The notes under the pieces: model-generated
Told to the model about the DNA's origin: nothing
Database searches by the model: none
What the model saw: the letters and a program-made list of their open reading frames with translations, nothing else
Source: Flavobacteriales bacterium
Lineage (GTDB): Bacteria > Bacteroidota > Bacteroidia > Flavobacteriales_D > Crocinitomicaceae
Reading direction: 5' to 3'
Assembly: GCA_947475095.1 (NCBI GenBank)
Contig: CANJLG010000007.1
Location: 47,366 to 111,365 of the forward strand
Length of the DNA: 64,000 nucleotides
Part shown: one piece after another, positions 8,496 to 18,945 of the stretch
Numbering within the stretch: the stretch's first letter is position 1
Layout of the letters: every line of letters begins with the position of its first letter
Program-made: the position numbers and the translations under genes

Positions 8496-10397
8496 ATGAG
8501 TGATGCGATCAAACATGAATGCGGAATTGCCCTTCTAAGGTTAAAAAAACCACTTCAATTTTACCTTGAAAAATATGGTACCGCGTTTTATGGCTTGAAT
8601 AAAATGCAACTCCTGATGGAAAAGCAGCATAATCGAGGTCAAGATGGTGCTGGATTAGCCAATATTAAGTTGGATATGCAACCAGGAGACCGATACATTT
8701 CAAGGGTAAGGTCCATTCAAAAAAATTCTATTCAAGATATTTTTGAACAAATCAATGCGCGATTTATTCAGATTCAACGCGAAGATCCTAAACTACTCAA
8801 AGACATTGATTTTCTAAAAAGAAATGCGGGTTTTACCGGTGAATTATTTCTTGGACATCTACGCTATGGGACCTTCGGACGAAATTCCATAGAAAGCTGT
8901 CACCCCTTCTTGCGACAAAATAACTGGATTTCGAGAAATCTCGTCGTGGCTGGAAATTTTAACCTCACCAATGTAGATGAACTTTTTGAAGCGCTAGTGA
9001 AAATTGGGCAACACCCAAAAGAAAAGTCTGATACAGTTACTGTTTTAGAGGAAATTGGACATTTCCTGGATCTTGAGCACGATGCCCTCATTCAAGAATA
9101 CAAATCTAAAGGATACGAGAAAGCCGATAGCTATAAATTGATTGCCGAACAGCTTAGCATTTCCTCTATTTTGCAGAAATCATCTCATAATTGGGATGGT
9201 GGATATGCCATGGCAGGTTTGCTAGGACATGGAGATGCTTTTGTATTGAGAGATCCAGCCGGTATCCGACCTACATTTTGGTTTGAGAATGATGAAGTAT
9301 GTGTTGTTGCTTCCGAAAGACCTGTAATACAAACCGCTTTTAATTTGCAATTGGAAGACATCCATGAATTGAAACCCGGACATGCATTAATCATTAAAAA
9401 GAATGGAATAGTGAGCGAAGAATTAATTCATCAACCACTTCCAATAAGGCAATGCTCTTTCGAAAGAATCTATTTCTCCAGAGGATCAGACGCCGATATT
9501 TATAAAGAACGACAAGCCCTTGGCAACTTGATTGTTAATCAAGTAATGAAGGCTATCAATAACGATCTTTGTGATTCTGTTTTCTCTTTTATTCCAAATA
9601 CGGCAGAGGTATCATTTCTTGGAATGATAAAAGGTATTGAGGATGAATTAAATGAGCGAAAAGTAAAAGAAATTACAGCACTAGGCGCAAATCCATCCGC
9701 GGAAGATATTACGAAAATAATTCAGCAGCGGACAAGAATTGAAAAAATAGCAATTAAAGATGCTAAACTTCGAACCTTCATTACACAAGATAATTCACGT
9801 GACGACCTCGTAACCCACGTGTACGATATCACCTACGGAAGTGTGCGCAAGGGAGTTGATAATTTAGTCATCATCGACGATAGCATTGTTCGAGGAACTA
9901 CCTTGAAACAAAGTATTTTACGAATGCTTGATCGCTTGAGTCCTAAAAAAATTATTGTTGTTTCCTCCGCTCCACAAATTAGGTATCCTGATTGCTACGG
10001 AATTGATATGGCTAAGTTAGGCGATTTCATTGCCTTTGAAGCCGCTATTTCCTTGCTAAAAGATCGAAATATGCAGTCAACAATTGATTTTGTTTACCGA
10101 AAATGTAAAGAACAACTGCTGCTTCCTAAAGAACAGGTAAAAAATTACGTGAAAGAAATTTACGCACCTTTTACAGATGAAGAAATTTCAGCCAAAATCG
10201 CGGTATTATTAAAGCCAAAAACAGTAAAAGCAGCAGTAGAAATTATTTATCAAAAAGTTGAAAACCTACACATTGCCTGTCCGAATCATACGGGCGACTG
10301 GTATTTTACTGGAAACTATCCTACGCCCGGTGGAAACAAAGTAGTCAACCGAGCCTTTGTTAATTGGGTTGAAAAGAAAAACGAAAGAGCGTACTAA
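8496..10397 (+). CDS. Amidophosphoribosyltransferase-like enzyme (long form)
   Basis: PurF-type enzymes convert PRPP and glutamine to phosphoribosylamine, the first step of purine synthesis. The Ntn glutaminase nucleophile would be Cys9 (HECGIALL) after removal of eight residues, followed by the HNRGQDGAG motif. A phosphoribosyltransferase domain carries the PRPP loop VIIDDSIVRGTT near residues 455-466. At 633 residues it is much longer than the usual 470-505 of PurF. It resembles the second, long amidophosphoribosyltransferase of Bacteroidota. It stands alone, not in a pur operon, and its stop overlaps the convergent waaA by 4 nt. Activity on the normal substrate is likely but not certain. 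Confidence 0.85.
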   Translation: MSDAIKHECGIALLRLKKPLQFYLEKYGTAFYGLNKMQLLMEKQHNRGQDGAGLANIKLDMQPGDRYISRVRSIQKNSIQDIFEQINARFIQIQREDPKLLKDIDFLKRNAGFTGELFLGHLRYGTFGRNSIESCHPFLRQNNWISRNLVVAGNFNLTNVDELFEALVKIGQHPKEKSDTVTVLEEIGHFLDLEHDALIQEYKSKGYEKADSYKLIAEQLSISSILQKSSHNWDGGYAMAGLLGHGDAFVLRDPAGIRPTFWFENDEVCVVASERPVIQTAFNLQLEDIHELKPGHALIIKKNGIVSEELIHQPLPIRQCSFERIYFSRGSDADIYKERQALGNLIVNQVMKAINNDLCDSVFSFIPNTAEVSFLGMIKGIEDELNERKVKEITALGANPSAEDITKIIQQRTRIEKIAIKDAKLRTFITQDNSRDDLVTHVYDITYGSVRKGVDNLVIIDDSIVRGTTLKQSILRMLDRLSPKKIIVVSSAPQIRYPDCYGIDMAKLGDFIAFEAAISLLKDRNMQSTIDFVYRKCKEQLLLPKEQVKNYVKEIYAPFTDEEISAKIAVLLKPKTVKAAVEIIYQKVENLHIACPNHTGDWYFTGNYPTPGGNKVVNRAFVNWVEKKNERAY

Positions 10398-11635
10398 ATA
10401 TTAAATATTGAATGCGTGCTAATCGAATGAGTAGCGCCAGCATTTTGTTCAATATACAAACTAGCAGATAAGCTTAAATCAGCGGAATTTTCTTGAATCG
10501 TATTAAGCACCTCTAAAAATTCACTTGTACTAGATACTTTGAATGCAAAGCCCTCCAAAAGTGGCTGTTCGGTTTCTGGAAACTTGCTAACCTTTGGTCC
10601 AAAAATAACCGGTAGACCAAAAACCAAGGGCTCAAGAATGTTATGCAATTTACCGGAAAATCCCCCTCCGATTACTGCAATATCCCCAAACCGATAAGCC
10701 AATGATAAATGACCAATCGTGTCTAAAATTAAGACCTGTTGTTGCTTGTAATTGCTAAATGCTGTAAAGCGAATGGCTTTATCACCCATGCTAGCCATGA
10801 GTCGCGCACTATTTTCTTCTTTAACATCGTGTGGTGCAACAATGATTTTTCGTGTGCAGCCACTTTCCAATAAAGCAAGTAACAAGCCCTCTTCTTCTCG
10901 CCAGCTACTACCAAAAATAATGGCTTTTTCACCTTCCAAAAAAGTGCTAAAAATCTCGTATTCAAGAGATGAATGGTTTGATTTTTCAATTGTTGCAGCG
11001 CGATTTGCCAAAACACGATCAAATCGTGTGTCGCCAACACATGCTATCTGCTCTATTTGGATAGACTGCAGCAAGGCAAATGTTGACTTATTTTGAACGA
11101 AGAAATAATCAAACGATTGAAGTATTTTTCGGAAGAATCCCCCATAAAACTTAAAATAAACTTGATCCTTTCGAAGTAAAGTAGCTACTGAAAGTAATAC
11201 AACCCCTTGTTTCTTGGCGGCAAAAACAACATTGGCCCAAAACTCATACTTAACAAAGATAGCGTAAGTAGGTTGAAGTTTTTGAATGAAAAGCGCAGCA
11301 TTTTTGGGTGTGTCGAGCGGTAAATACACTGCGTAATCAACACAGTTTTTCCTCTTTTGATAATGATCTATGCCGGAAGGCGAGAAGAAAGAGACAACGA
11401 TCAAACAAGAGGGATCACGCTCTTTTAAAGCAAACATGAGGTCTAATCCTTGGTCAAATTCTCCCAATGATGCACAATGAAACCAACAAATTTTATCACT
11501 TTTAGGGATGCTATCTAATGTTTCCTGCCAATTTTTTCGTCCTTCTACCCATCGTTTTGCTTTTGGTGAAAATAAAGACGCTACACGTATAGCAAATCCG
11601 AGCATTAAAATGGAAATATGATACAAAAAGCCCAT
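10394..11635 (-). CDS. waaA: 3-deoxy-D-manno-octulosonic acid (Kdo) transferase
   Basis: WaaA (KdtA) attaches Kdo from CMP-Kdo to lipid A precursor at the inner membrane. The 413-residue protein has an N-terminal hydrophobic anchor (about 1-20) and the GT30 N-domain with CASLGEFDQG, whose Glu matches the conserved catalytic site. The C-terminal GT-B domain contains FGSSWREEE, APHD and GGGFSGKLHNILEPLVFGLPVIFGP. It begins 1 nt after the stop of the outer-membrane gene upstream, so the two form an operon. Length and motifs are normal. Confidence 0.93.
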   Translation of the reverse strand: MGFLYHISILMLGFAIRVASLFSPKAKRWVEGRKNWQETLDSIPKSDKICWFHCASLGEFDQGLDLMFALKERDPSCLIVVSFFSPSGIDHYQKRKNCVDYAVYLPLDTPKNAALFIQKLQPTYAIFVKYEFWANVVFAAKKQGVVLLSVATLLRKDQVYFKFYGGFFRKILQSFDYFFVQNKSTFALLQSIQIEQIACVGDTRFDRVLANRAATIEKSNHSSLEYEIFSTFLEGEKAIIFGSSWREEEGLLLALLESGCTRKIIVAPHDVKEENSARLMASMGDKAIRFTAFSNYKQQQVLILDTIGHLSLAYRFGDIAVIGGGFSGKLHNILEPLVFGLPVIFGPKVSKFPETEQPLLEGFAFKVSSTSEFLEVLNTIQENSADLSLSASLYIEQNAGATHSISTHSIFNI

Positions 11636-11636
11636 A

Positions 11637-12416
11637 TTAATTGTAATAATAAGCTTTAGGTTGACGCTTGTAAATCGGAATAAACCAACCTACACGAAAA
11701 CCAAATTGAAGGTCTAAACGCAAATCAGTGGAAACAGGAGTTGTGGGTTGATCAAAGAAAATTGTTCTCCGATTTTTTGTGAAGCCCTGCTGTGCATATA
11801 GTCCAGCATAAAAATTATAGAATCCACCGTCAGCCAAAAAAGAATACCCAACAAATTGATGCGTATTAATACCCGTTGTCATACGGTCATATCCCTTTTT
11901 ATAAGTGAGTTCCAATTGTGGAATAACCTGATCTTGGGTTTCAACGCGCATGTGATGCAACAAAAAACCCATGCCGCCATGCACAAAAATACCTGAGTTT
12001 TTATTTGAGCCCCAAACTGGAAATAAGCGTCCGATTGATGCATTTGCATTAAAACCTCGAGGCATGACCAAAACCCTTGCAATTTCGCCATTAATATCCG
12101 TGATGTTACCTTGAGCATCAACTAAATGATCAAATAAGCCCGTTAAATTTACTTTTTGTCCAAAAATAAAATTTGCATCTAAACCAAAATAAAACTGCTT
12201 AGCTGTTTTATAGCCCGCCATAAAACCAAGGTGATTCAAGTAGCCATAACGATCGTCCAAATCTCCTGATGGTAAATTTCCCCCATAATGCAATCCTACC
12301 CATGGCGTAGCGATGGCAGAATCTTTCACTGTTCGCTGAGCAACAAACACTTGAATGGATTGTAGCATGAAGCCTGCAATAAAAGATGCTCTCAAAAAAA
12401 TAGAAGTTTTTTTCAT
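11637..12416 (-). CDS. Outer-membrane beta-barrel-like protein upstream of waaA
   Basis: The 259-residue protein has a signal peptide (about 1-27) and many short amphipathic strands rich in Gly, Phe and Tyr, such as WVGLHYGGNLPSGD, GLDANFIFGQKV and DLQFGFRVGWFIPIY. The strand pattern predicts a small outer-membrane barrel. The C-terminus ends in YYYN, rather than the usual final Phe. I do not recognise a named family. It is directly upstream of waaA (1-nt gap), so a role in the envelope or LPS layer is plausible, but only by position. Confidence 0.75.
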   Translation of the reverse strand: MKKTSIFLRASFIAGFMLQSIQVFVAQRTVKDSAIATPWVGLHYGGNLPSGDLDDRYGYLNHLGFMAGYKTAKQFYFGLDANFIFGQKVNLTGLFDHLVDAQGNITDINGEIARVLVMPRGFNANASIGRLFPVWGSNKNSGIFVHGGMGFLLHHMRVETQDQVIPQLELTYKKGYDRMTTGINTHQFVGYSFLADGGFYNFYAGLYAQQGFTKNRRTIFFDQPTTPVSTDLRLDLQFGFRVGWFIPIYKRQPKAYYYN

Positions 12417-12551
12417 GAACTATAGTTTTTAAAAAAAAAAACTTTCAATAAAATTAGCACATAATTCTGTACTAATTAGTTTGTACCTTTTTATATCCTT
12501 ATTATCCATGCAAATTATTGCTTGGAGACCTATTATCTTACCTAAAACCCT

Positions 12552-12559
12552 TACTTTTG
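12552..12559 (+). promoter_or_regulatory. Promoter -7 element TACTTTTG for the sugar operon
   Basis: TACTTTTG fits TAnnTTTG and lies 25 nt before the ATG of the aminotransferase, the first gene of a nine-gene coupled run. The nearest upstream TTG (12522-12524) is 27 nt away, too far to be a convincing -33 element. The 12417-12584 gap shows nothing else. Confidence 0.42.
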
Positions 12560-12584
12560 ACGTAAATTTATTTCAATTATTTGT

Positions 12585-13718
12585 ATGAGAAAAATTCAAA
12601 TGGTCGATTTGATCAGTCAGTATGAAAAAATTAAGCCGGCCATTGATGAGGCGATTTTTTCAGTTATAGAAAATGCTCAATTTATTAATGGACCAGAAGT
12701 TACTAGTTTTCAAAGTGAATTTGAAAGCTATTTAGGAATTAAGCATGTAATTCCATGTGCTAATGGCACAGATGCTTTACAAATCGCCATGATGAGTTTA
12801 GGATTGAAGCCTGGAGATGAAATTATCACTCCTTCCTTTACCTATATTGCCACCACAGAAGTGATGGCACTGCTTGGACTAACACCGATTTTTGTTGATG
12901 TTGATCCCAATACTTTCTGCATCGATCCTTCCAAAATTGAAGAAGCAATCACCAAAAATACCAAGGCAATTGTTCCCGTTCATCTCTATGGACAAGCTGC
13001 CGATATGAATAAAATAATGGCTATCGCAGAAAAGCACAAACTCTTTGTAATTGAAGATAATGCACAAGCCATTGGCTCTGATTACCACCTGGATAATGGA
13101 GCAGTCGTAAAAACAGGGACTATTGGACATATTGGTTGCACATCATTTTTTCCTAGCAAAAACTTAGGCTGCTACGGCGATGGTGGCGCAATGTGTACAA
13201 ATGATGATGCACTGGCTGAAAAAATTCGAATGATCGCCAATCATGGTCAAAGTAAAAGGTATTACCACGATATGGTTGGATGTAACTCGCGATTAGATAG
13301 CATTCAAGCAGCCGTATTGCGCATAAAACTTCGTCAATTAGATAATTATATTGATGCTCGAAGAAACGTTGCTGATTACTATGATGGGGTACTAGGAAGT
13401 ATAAAAGGCGTGCATATTCCCTTTCGCGCGCATGACTCTAAACATGTTTTTCATCAATACACTATTAAATTGGAAGGGATTAATCGCAATGGATTAAATG
13501 AATATTTAGCATCCAAAGAAATTCCCTCCATGATTTATTATCCGGTTCCCGCTCATCGTCAAAAAATGTTTGCCCATTTTGGAAGTGATGCAACCAACTT
13601 ACCGGTAACGGACGAACTTACCTCCATTGTTATTTCACTTCCCATTCATACTGAAATGCAAGATGAGCAACTTGAATTTATCACATCGGAAATTATTGAA
13701 TTCATTCAAAAAAAATGA
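12585..13718 (+). CDS. DegT/DnrJ/EryC1 aminotransferase, WbpE-like
   Basis: This PLP enzyme is of the sugar aminotransferase family (377 residues). PLP would be held by Lys192 in FFPSKNLGCYGDGG, with the conserved CANGTDALQIA loop and EDNAQAIG near the middle. Given neighbours of WbpA, WbpB and WbpD type, the likely reaction is amination of UDP-3-keto-GlcNAcA to UDP-GlcNAc3NA with glutamate as donor. Substrate choice is inferred from context. It is the first gene of the operon and its stop overlaps the ugd start by 4 nt. Confidence 0.88.
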   Translation: MRKIQMVDLISQYEKIKPAIDEAIFSVIENAQFINGPEVTSFQSEFESYLGIKHVIPCANGTDALQIAMMSLGLKPGDEIITPSFTYIATTEVMALLGLTPIFVDVDPNTFCIDPSKIEEAITKNTKAIVPVHLYGQAADMNKIMAIAEKHKLFVIEDNAQAIGSDYHLDNGAVVKTGTIGHIGCTSFFPSKNLGCYGDGGAMCTNDDALAEKIRMIANHGQSKRYYHDMVGCNSRLDSIQAAVLRIKLRQLDNYIDARRNVADYYDGVLGSIKGVHIPFRAHDSKHVFHQYTIKLEGINRNGLNEYLASKEIPSMIYYPVPAHRQKMFAHFGSDATNLPVTDELTSIVISLPIHTEMQDEQLEFITSEIIEFIQKK

Positions 13719-15034
13719 AAATAGCTGTAATTGGAACTGGATATGTTGGACTGGTAACCGGTACTTGTCTTGCAGAAACAGGGAATATTGTTTCTTGTAT
13801 TGATATTGATGCTGATAAAATCGCTCGGCTAAATAAGGGAGAAGTGCCCATTTATGAGCCACAATTAGATGCTTACTTTGAACGTAACATGAAAGCCCAG
13901 CGTTTAATCTTTACAACCTCATTAGTTGATGGGATTAAAGATGCTGAGGTGATATTTCTAGCGCTACCTACTCCTCCCGGCGAGGATGGATCTGCAGATT
14001 TATCCTACATTTTAAAAGTTGCCGAACAATTGGGTAGCATGATCGAAAAATATACCATAATCGTTGACAAAAGCACCGTTCCTGTTGGCACGGCAGATAA
14101 AGTACATGAGATCATCTCCAAGAAAGCAAGGTGTACATTTAGCGTTGTTTCGAACCCTGAATTTTTACGCGAAGGCTTTGCTATTAGCGATTTTATGAAA
14201 CCAGATAGAGTTGTTATTGGAACCGATGATGCAGCAGCACGAAAAGTGATGGAAAGGCTTTATAAACCATTCGTTCGGCAAGGCAATCCCATTATATTTA
14301 TGGATGCAAAATCAGCCGAACTAACAAAATATGCAGCCAATGCTTTTTTGGCGACGAAAATTACCTTCATGAATGAGATTGCTAATTATTGTGAGATAGT
14401 TGGTGCAAATGTGGATCAAGTTAGAATTGGTATTGGTTCAGACGAGCGAATTGGCAAACGCTTTTTATTCCCCGGAATTGGGTATGGTGGCTCTTGTTTT
14501 CCGAAAGATGTACAAGCATTAGTTAAAGCGGGAAAGGATGATGATTTTGAGTTTAATGTCTTACGTTCTGTTATGGAGGTGAATACGCGACAAAAAACAA
14601 TCTTGTTTCCAAAAATAATGAATTACTTCGATGGAAATATAAGAGGGAAAAATATTGCGGTTTGGGGCTTGGCCTTTAAGCCAGATACGGATGATATCCG
14701 CGAAGCTCCTGCGCTTTATTTAATTAATAAATTAGTTGAATCAGGCGCCGTAATCACAGCCTTTGATCCTGAGGCCATGGAAAATGTTCGTACACAAATT
14801 GGCGATAAGATTCAATATGCCGAAAATGAATACGATGCCTTAAAAGAAGCCGATGCTTTGATAATCTGCACCGAATGGAGCATCTTTAGAAATCCAGATT
14901 TTAGTAGAATTAAAGCAGAAATGAAGGGAAATGCACTATTTGACGGCAGAAACTTATTCGACCTAGAAGATATGGAATCAAAAGGATTTTGCTATTTTAG
15001 CATTGGTCGAAAAGCCATAATCTCAAAACAATGA
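13715..15034 (+). CDS. ugd: UDP-glucose 6-dehydrogenase
   Basis: The enzyme oxidises UDP-glucose to UDP-glucuronate with two NAD+. The 439-residue protein has the Rossmann motif [10 protein letters not shown] (residues 7-16), the catalytic Cys261 in [10 protein letters not shown] and the C-terminal NAD-domain segment [18 protein letters not shown]. It differs from the second dehydrogenase of this cluster, at 17638, which is of the UDP-N-acetylhexosamine class. Its product is the substrate of the next enzyme, UDP-xylose synthase, whose start overlaps this stop by 4 nt. Confidence 0.95.
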   Translation: MKIAVIGTGYVGLVTGTCLAETGNIVSCIDIDADKIARLNKGEVPIYEPQLDAYFERNMKAQRLIFTTSLVDGIKDAEVIFLALPTPPGEDGSADLSYILKVAEQLGSMIEKYTIIVDKSTVPVGTADKVHEIISKKARCTFSVVSNPEFLREGFAISDFMKPDRVVIGTDDAAARKVMERLYKPFVRQGNPIIFMDAKSAELTKYAANAFLATKITFMNEIANYCEIVGANVDQVRIGIGSDERIGKRFLFPGIGYGGSCFPKDVQALVKAGKDDDFEFNVLRSVMEVNTRQKTILFPKIMNYFDGNIRGKNIAVWGLAFKPDTDDIREAPALYLINKLVESGAVITAFDPEAMENVRTQIGDKIQYAENEYDALKEADALIICTEWSIFRNPDFSRIKAEMKGNALFDGRNLFDLEDMESKGFCYFSIGRKAIISKQ

Positions 15035-16017
15035 AAAGAATACTCATAACAGGAGCGGCAGGTTTTTTAGGCTCACACCTTTGTGATCGGTTTATTAAAG
15101 ACGGGTATCATGTGATTGGCATGGACAACCTCATCACTGGAAATTTGAAAAACATCGAGCACCTTTTTAAACTAGAACACTTTGAGTTTTATCACCACGA
15201 CATTTCTAAATTTATCCATGTTCCAGGAAAACTAGACTTTATTCTTCACTTTGCCTCGCCTGCTAGCCCTATTGATTACCTTAAAATACCCATTCAAACC
15301 TTAAAAGTTGGCTCTTTAGGTGTTCATAATTGCCTTGGTTTAGCGAAAACAAAGTCTGCACGCGTGCTAATTGCATCAACTTCGGAAGTATACGGAGACC
15401 CAGAGGTGCATCCGCAGCACGAAGATTATTGGGGCAATGTAAATCCTGTTGGACCCCGAGGAGTATACGATGAAGCCAAACGATTTCAAGAAGCCATAAC
15501 CATGGCCTACCATAATTTTCACGGCTTGGAAACAAGAATTGCTAGGATATTTAATACCTACGGACCAAGAATGCGCCTAAACGATGGCCGTGTACTCCCA
15601 GCATTTATTGGTCAGGCACTTCGTGGAGAAGATTTAACCGTATTTGGAGATGGTTCTCAAACGCGTTCCTTTTGTTATGTTGACGATCTAATAGAGGGCA
15701 TCGTACGTTTATTACACAGTGATTGTTCTGACCCAGTTAACCTTGGAAACCCAGCGGAAATTACCATTGATCAGTTCGCAAAAGAAATCATTGAGCTAAC
15801 AAATACAACACAAAAAGTTGTTTATAAATCATTACCAATCGATGATCCGAAACAACGTAGGCCCGATATTACAAAAGCAAATACACTACTGAATTGGAAT
15901 CCTACCATTGATCGTAAAGAGGGCCTAAATAGGACTTACTCCTATTTTTTAAGCTTGTCGAAAGAAGAATTGATGGCAACAGAACATAATAATTTTGATA
16001 AATACATCATCTCGTAA
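15031..16017 (+). CDS. UDP-glucuronate decarboxylase (UDP-xylose synthase)
   Basis: This extended SDR of 328 residues would decarboxylate UDP-glucuronate to UDP-xylose. It shows GAAGFLGSH near residues 8-16, the catalytic STSEVYGDP and the Tyr146-x3-Lys150 pair ([10 protein letters not shown]). The segments [11 protein letters not shown] and [14 protein letters not shown] are typical of UXS enzymes. Following ugd with a 4-nt overlap fits a two-step UDP-glucose to UDP-xylose route. The stop and next start share one base (TAATG). Confidence 0.92.
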   Translation: MKRILITGAAGFLGSHLCDRFIKDGYHVIGMDNLITGNLKNIEHLFKLEHFEFYHHDISKFIHVPGKLDFILHFASPASPIDYLKIPIQTLKVGSLGVHNCLGLAKTKSARVLIASTSEVYGDPEVHPQHEDYWGNVNPVGPRGVYDEAKRFQEAITMAYHNFHGLETRIARIFNTYGPRMRLNDGRVLPAFIGQALRGEDLTVFGDGSQTRSFCYVDDLIEGIVRLLHSDCSDPVNLGNPAEITIDQFAKEIIELTNTTQKVVYKSLPIDDPKQRRPDITKANTLLNWNPTIDRKEGLNRTYSYFLSLSKEELMATEHNNFDKYIIS

Positions 16018-16592
16018 TGGAAAACTATTTTTCACATGAATCAGCAATAATTCATCCCGATGCATCAATTGGTGAAGGAACGAAAATTTGGCATTTTTCT
16101 CATATTATGGCAAATTGTCAAATTGGTAAAGGATGTAATATTGGTCAAAATGTGGTGGTGTCGCCTGATGTGGCACTTGGCGATAATGTGAAAGTTCAAA
16201 ACAACGTGTCTATTTATTCAGGTGTAATCTGTGAAGACGATGTTTTTCTTGGTCCTTCAATGGTCTTTACAAATGTTATAAATCCCAGAAGCCATGTTGT
16301 ACGCAGAGGACAATACGCCAAAACAATTGTGAGAAAGGGAGCAAGTATTGGCGCAAACGCAACCATTGTTTGCGGACACGAGATTGGCGAATATGCCTTT
16401 GTCGGAGCAGGTGCTGTTGTTACAAAGGAAGTACTTCCCTATGCCTTAGTGCTTGGTAATCCAGCCCGACAAGTTGGTTGGATGAGTAAATTTGGTCATA
16501 AACTCGCTTTTAATGCCGAAGGGATGGCCAACTGTCCGGAAAGTGGCGAACAATATCAATTAAATGAAAATAAACTTATAATTATTCCCTAA
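16017..16592 (+). CDS. WbpD-like UDP-sugar 3-N-acetyltransferase
   Basis: The 191-residue protein consists of left-handed beta-helix hexapeptide repeats, for example from [16 protein letters not shown] through [20 protein letters not shown]. It ends in the usual [22 protein letters not shown]. That build matches WbpD/WlbB, which acetylates UDP-GlcNAc3NA to UDP-GlcNAc(3NAc)A using acetyl-CoA. The neighbouring aminotransferase, dehydrogenase and oxidoreductase supply the pathway. It shares one base with each flanking gene, so translation is tightly coupled. Confidence 0.9.
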   Translation: MENYFSHESAIIHPDASIGEGTKIWHFSHIMANCQIGKGCNIGQNVVVSPDVALGDNVKVQNNVSIYSGVICEDDVFLGPSMVFTNVINPRSHVVRRGQYAKTIVRKGASIGANATIVCGHEIGEYAFVGAGAVVTKEVLPYALVLGNPARQVGWMSKFGHKLAFNAEGMANCPESGEQYQLNENKLIIIP

Positions 16593-17635
16593 TGGAACAA
16601 GAAGATAAAATACGATTTGCCGTTGTTGGAGCGGGACATATCGGTAAAAGACACGCCGAAATGATTTGTAGAGAAGCCGATGCCGAATTAGTGGCAATGG
16701 TTGATGTTAGAACAGAAGAAGAATGCGGTGCTAAAGTATTTGGCGTGCCATTTTTTTCCTCTATTGACGAATTGCTTGCAGCCGATTTAGACATTGATGT
16801 TGTTAATATTTGCACACCCAACGGCCTACATGCCTCACAAGCAATCGCTGCGCTTAATGCAAATAAGCACGTTGTATGCGAAAAACCCATGGGCCTAAGC
16901 AAGGAAAGCTGTGAGAAAGTTCTATTCCAAGCATTGCAAGTTTCAAAACATGTCTTTTGTGTGATGCAAAATCGGTATTCTCCACCATCAGAATGGATAA
17001 AATCGATAATTGACCAAGGTAAACTTGGGACTATCTTTATGGTACAATTGAATTGTTTTTGGAATAGAGACGAACGCTACTATAAAGCAGGTGGATGGAA
17101 AGGAACTGAAGCTTTGGATGGCGGAACCTTGTTTACCCAATTTTCTCATTTTATTGATATTATGTACTGGCTTTTTGGAGATATTGATAATATTCAAGGG
17201 AAATTTGCTGATTTTACTCACAAAGGGATAACCGATTTCGAAGATTCTGGATTCGTAAGTTTTTCCTTTACCGAAGGAGGAATGGGAAGTATTAATTACT
17301 CAACGGCTATTGCCAATCAAAACCTAGAATCCTCCATGACCATCATTGGCGAAAAAGGAAGCGTGAAAATTGGTGGGCAATACATGAATGAGGTAGAGGT
17401 TTGTTCAATTGAAGGCTATACCATGCCCGAATTAAAAGAGTCGAATCCCGCAAATGATTATGGCCCGTATAAAGGTTCTGCAGCCAATCATAATTATGTA
17501 ATTTCAAATGTAATTGACACCCTAAAAGGACGTACTTCAGCCACTACAAATGCCCTTGAGGGTATGAAAGTGGTTGATATCATTGAACGAATTTACAAGG
17601 TGAGAAATGAAGCTATTAACATGAATCGATCGTAA
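16592..17635 (+). CDS. Gfo/Idh/MocA oxidoreductase, WbpB-like
   Basis: The 347-residue NAD-dependent oxidoreductase has the N-terminal Rossmann motif VVGAGHIGKRH and the CEKPMG segment carrying the conserved lysine, followed by the alpha/beta C-domain (GTLFTQFSHFIDIMYWLFG). WbpB/WlbA oxidises the C3 hydroxyl of UDP-GlcNAcA, handing a 3-keto sugar to WbpE. Placement next to WbpD- and WbpA-like genes supports that reaction, although the family is broad. It starts on the last base of the acetyltransferase stop. Confidence 0.88.
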   Translation: MEQEDKIRFAVVGAGHIGKRHAEMICREADAELVAMVDVRTEEECGAKVFGVPFFSSIDELLAADLDIDVVNICTPNGLHASQAIAALNANKHVVCEKPMGLSKESCEKVLFQALQVSKHVFCVMQNRYSPPSEWIKSIIDQGKLGTIFMVQLNCFWNRDERYYKAGGWKGTEALDGGTLFTQFSHFIDIMYWLFGDIDNIQGKFADFTHKGITDFEDSGFVSFSFTEGGMGSINYSTAIANQNLESSMTIIGEKGSVKIGGQYMNEVEVCSIEGYTMPELKESNPANDYGPYKGSAANHNYVISNVIDTLKGRTSATTNALEGMKVVDIIERIYKVRNEAINMNRS

Positions 17636-17637
17636 AA

Positions 17638-18942
17638 ATGGAAAAAAAAATCTATCAAAAACTTATAGACCGTGAAACAAGCCTTGCCATTATAGGATTA
17701 GGTTATGTTGGATTACCAATTGCATTAGAATTTGCTAAAAAAATTAACGTGATTGGCTTTGATATTAGTCAAGAACGTATTGATTTAATGAAAAATAAAA
17801 TCGATCCAAGCAACGAATTAGAGTCCGTAGACTTTGAAAATTGCTCGATTGAATTTACCGCTAATTTGGAGGGACTTCGTGCCGCTTCTTTTTATATTAT
17901 TGCTGTTCCCACACCAATTGACGATGCGAATTTACCCGATTTACGCCCGCTACTCGCAGCTACAAAAACCATTGCTAAGGTCTTAAAAATGGGCGATTAT
18001 GTCGTGTACGAATCAACCGTTTATCCGGGGTGTACTGAAGAAGATTGTATTCCTCTTCTAGAAGAAGAAAGCGGCTTAAGGTTTAAAGAAGATTTTAAGG
18101 TAGGATATTCCCCAGAAAGAATTAATCCGGGAGATAAGGTACACACCCTGCAAAATGTGATTAAAGTGGTTTCGGGTTGCTGTGAGGAATCCTTGCAAGA
18201 AATTGGACTTACGTATGAATTAGTAGTGCAAGCTGGCGTGCATCGTGCGCCGTCTATCAAAGTAGCAGAAGCTGCAAAAATCATTGAAAATACCCAACGT
18301 GATGTCAATATTGCTTTGATCAATGAATTGTCAATCATTTTTAACAAGCTTAAGATTAACACCTTTGATGTGCTTGAAGCAGCAGGGACAAAATGGAATT
18401 TTTTGAAATTCTCCCCTGGTTTGGTGGGAGGCCATTGCATTGGAGTTGATCCATACTATCTGACACATAAAGCGCAGCAAGCTGGTTATCACTCACGCGT
18501 GATTACAAGTGGACGTTATGTAAACGACTCCATGGGATTTTATATCGCAAAACAAACAGTAAAAAAAGTAATTGCACAAGGGAAACACATTCAAGAAGCG
18601 AAAGCACTCATCATGGGTGCAACGTTTAAGGAGGATGTGAGCGATATACGAAATACCAAAATCATCGATATCGTAACTGAATTGAAATCCTATCAAATGG
18701 CTGTAGATATTGTAGATCCTCATGCAAGTTCTGAAGAAATGGAAAAAGAATATGGTGTGTCTCTTATAAAACAACCCTTAACTAATTATGATGCCATCAT
18801 CGTAGCAGTTAATCACCAAGAATATTTGACACTAAACGAAGATTATTTCAAAAGCTTATTCAAGGATGGCAAAGGAGTTTTTATCGATGTTAAAGGAATC
18901 TATCAATCAAAAATTAAGGACCTAGAATATTGGAGTTTATAA
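17638..18942 (+). CDS. UDP-N-acetylhexosamine 6-dehydrogenase (WbpA/WbpO/TviB-like)
   Basis: This 434-residue nucleotide-sugar dehydrogenase has IGLGYVGLPIA (about 19-29), the segment VYESTVYPGCTEE and a catalytic Cys267 in GGHCIGVDPYYL. Those features mark the UDP-GlcNAc/GalNAc dehydrogenase branch rather than Ugd. It would make UDP-GlcNAcA for the WbpB-WbpE-WbpD steps. Whether the substrate is the gluco or galacto form cannot be read. It lies 2 nt after the oxidoreductase gene. Confidence 0.9.
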   Translation: MEKKIYQKLIDRETSLAIIGLGYVGLPIALEFAKKINVIGFDISQERIDLMKNKIDPSNELESVDFENCSIEFTANLEGLRAASFYIIAVPTPIDDANLPDLRPLLAATKTIAKVLKMGDYVVYESTVYPGCTEEDCIPLLEEESGLRFKEDFKVGYSPERINPGDKVHTLQNVIKVVSGCCEESLQEIGLTYELVVQAGVHRAPSIKVAEAAKIIENTQRDVNIALINELSIIFNKLKINTFDVLEAAGTKWNFLKFSPGLVGGHCIGVDPYYLTHKAQQAGYHSRVITSGRYVNDSMGFYIAKQTVKKVIAQGKHIQEAKALIMGATFKEDVSDIRNTKIIDIVTELKSYQMAVDIVDPHASSEEMEKEYGVSLIKQPLTNYDAIIVAVNHQEYLTLNEDYFKSLFKDGKGVFIDVKGIYQSKIKDLEYWSL

Positions 18943-18945
18943 AAA

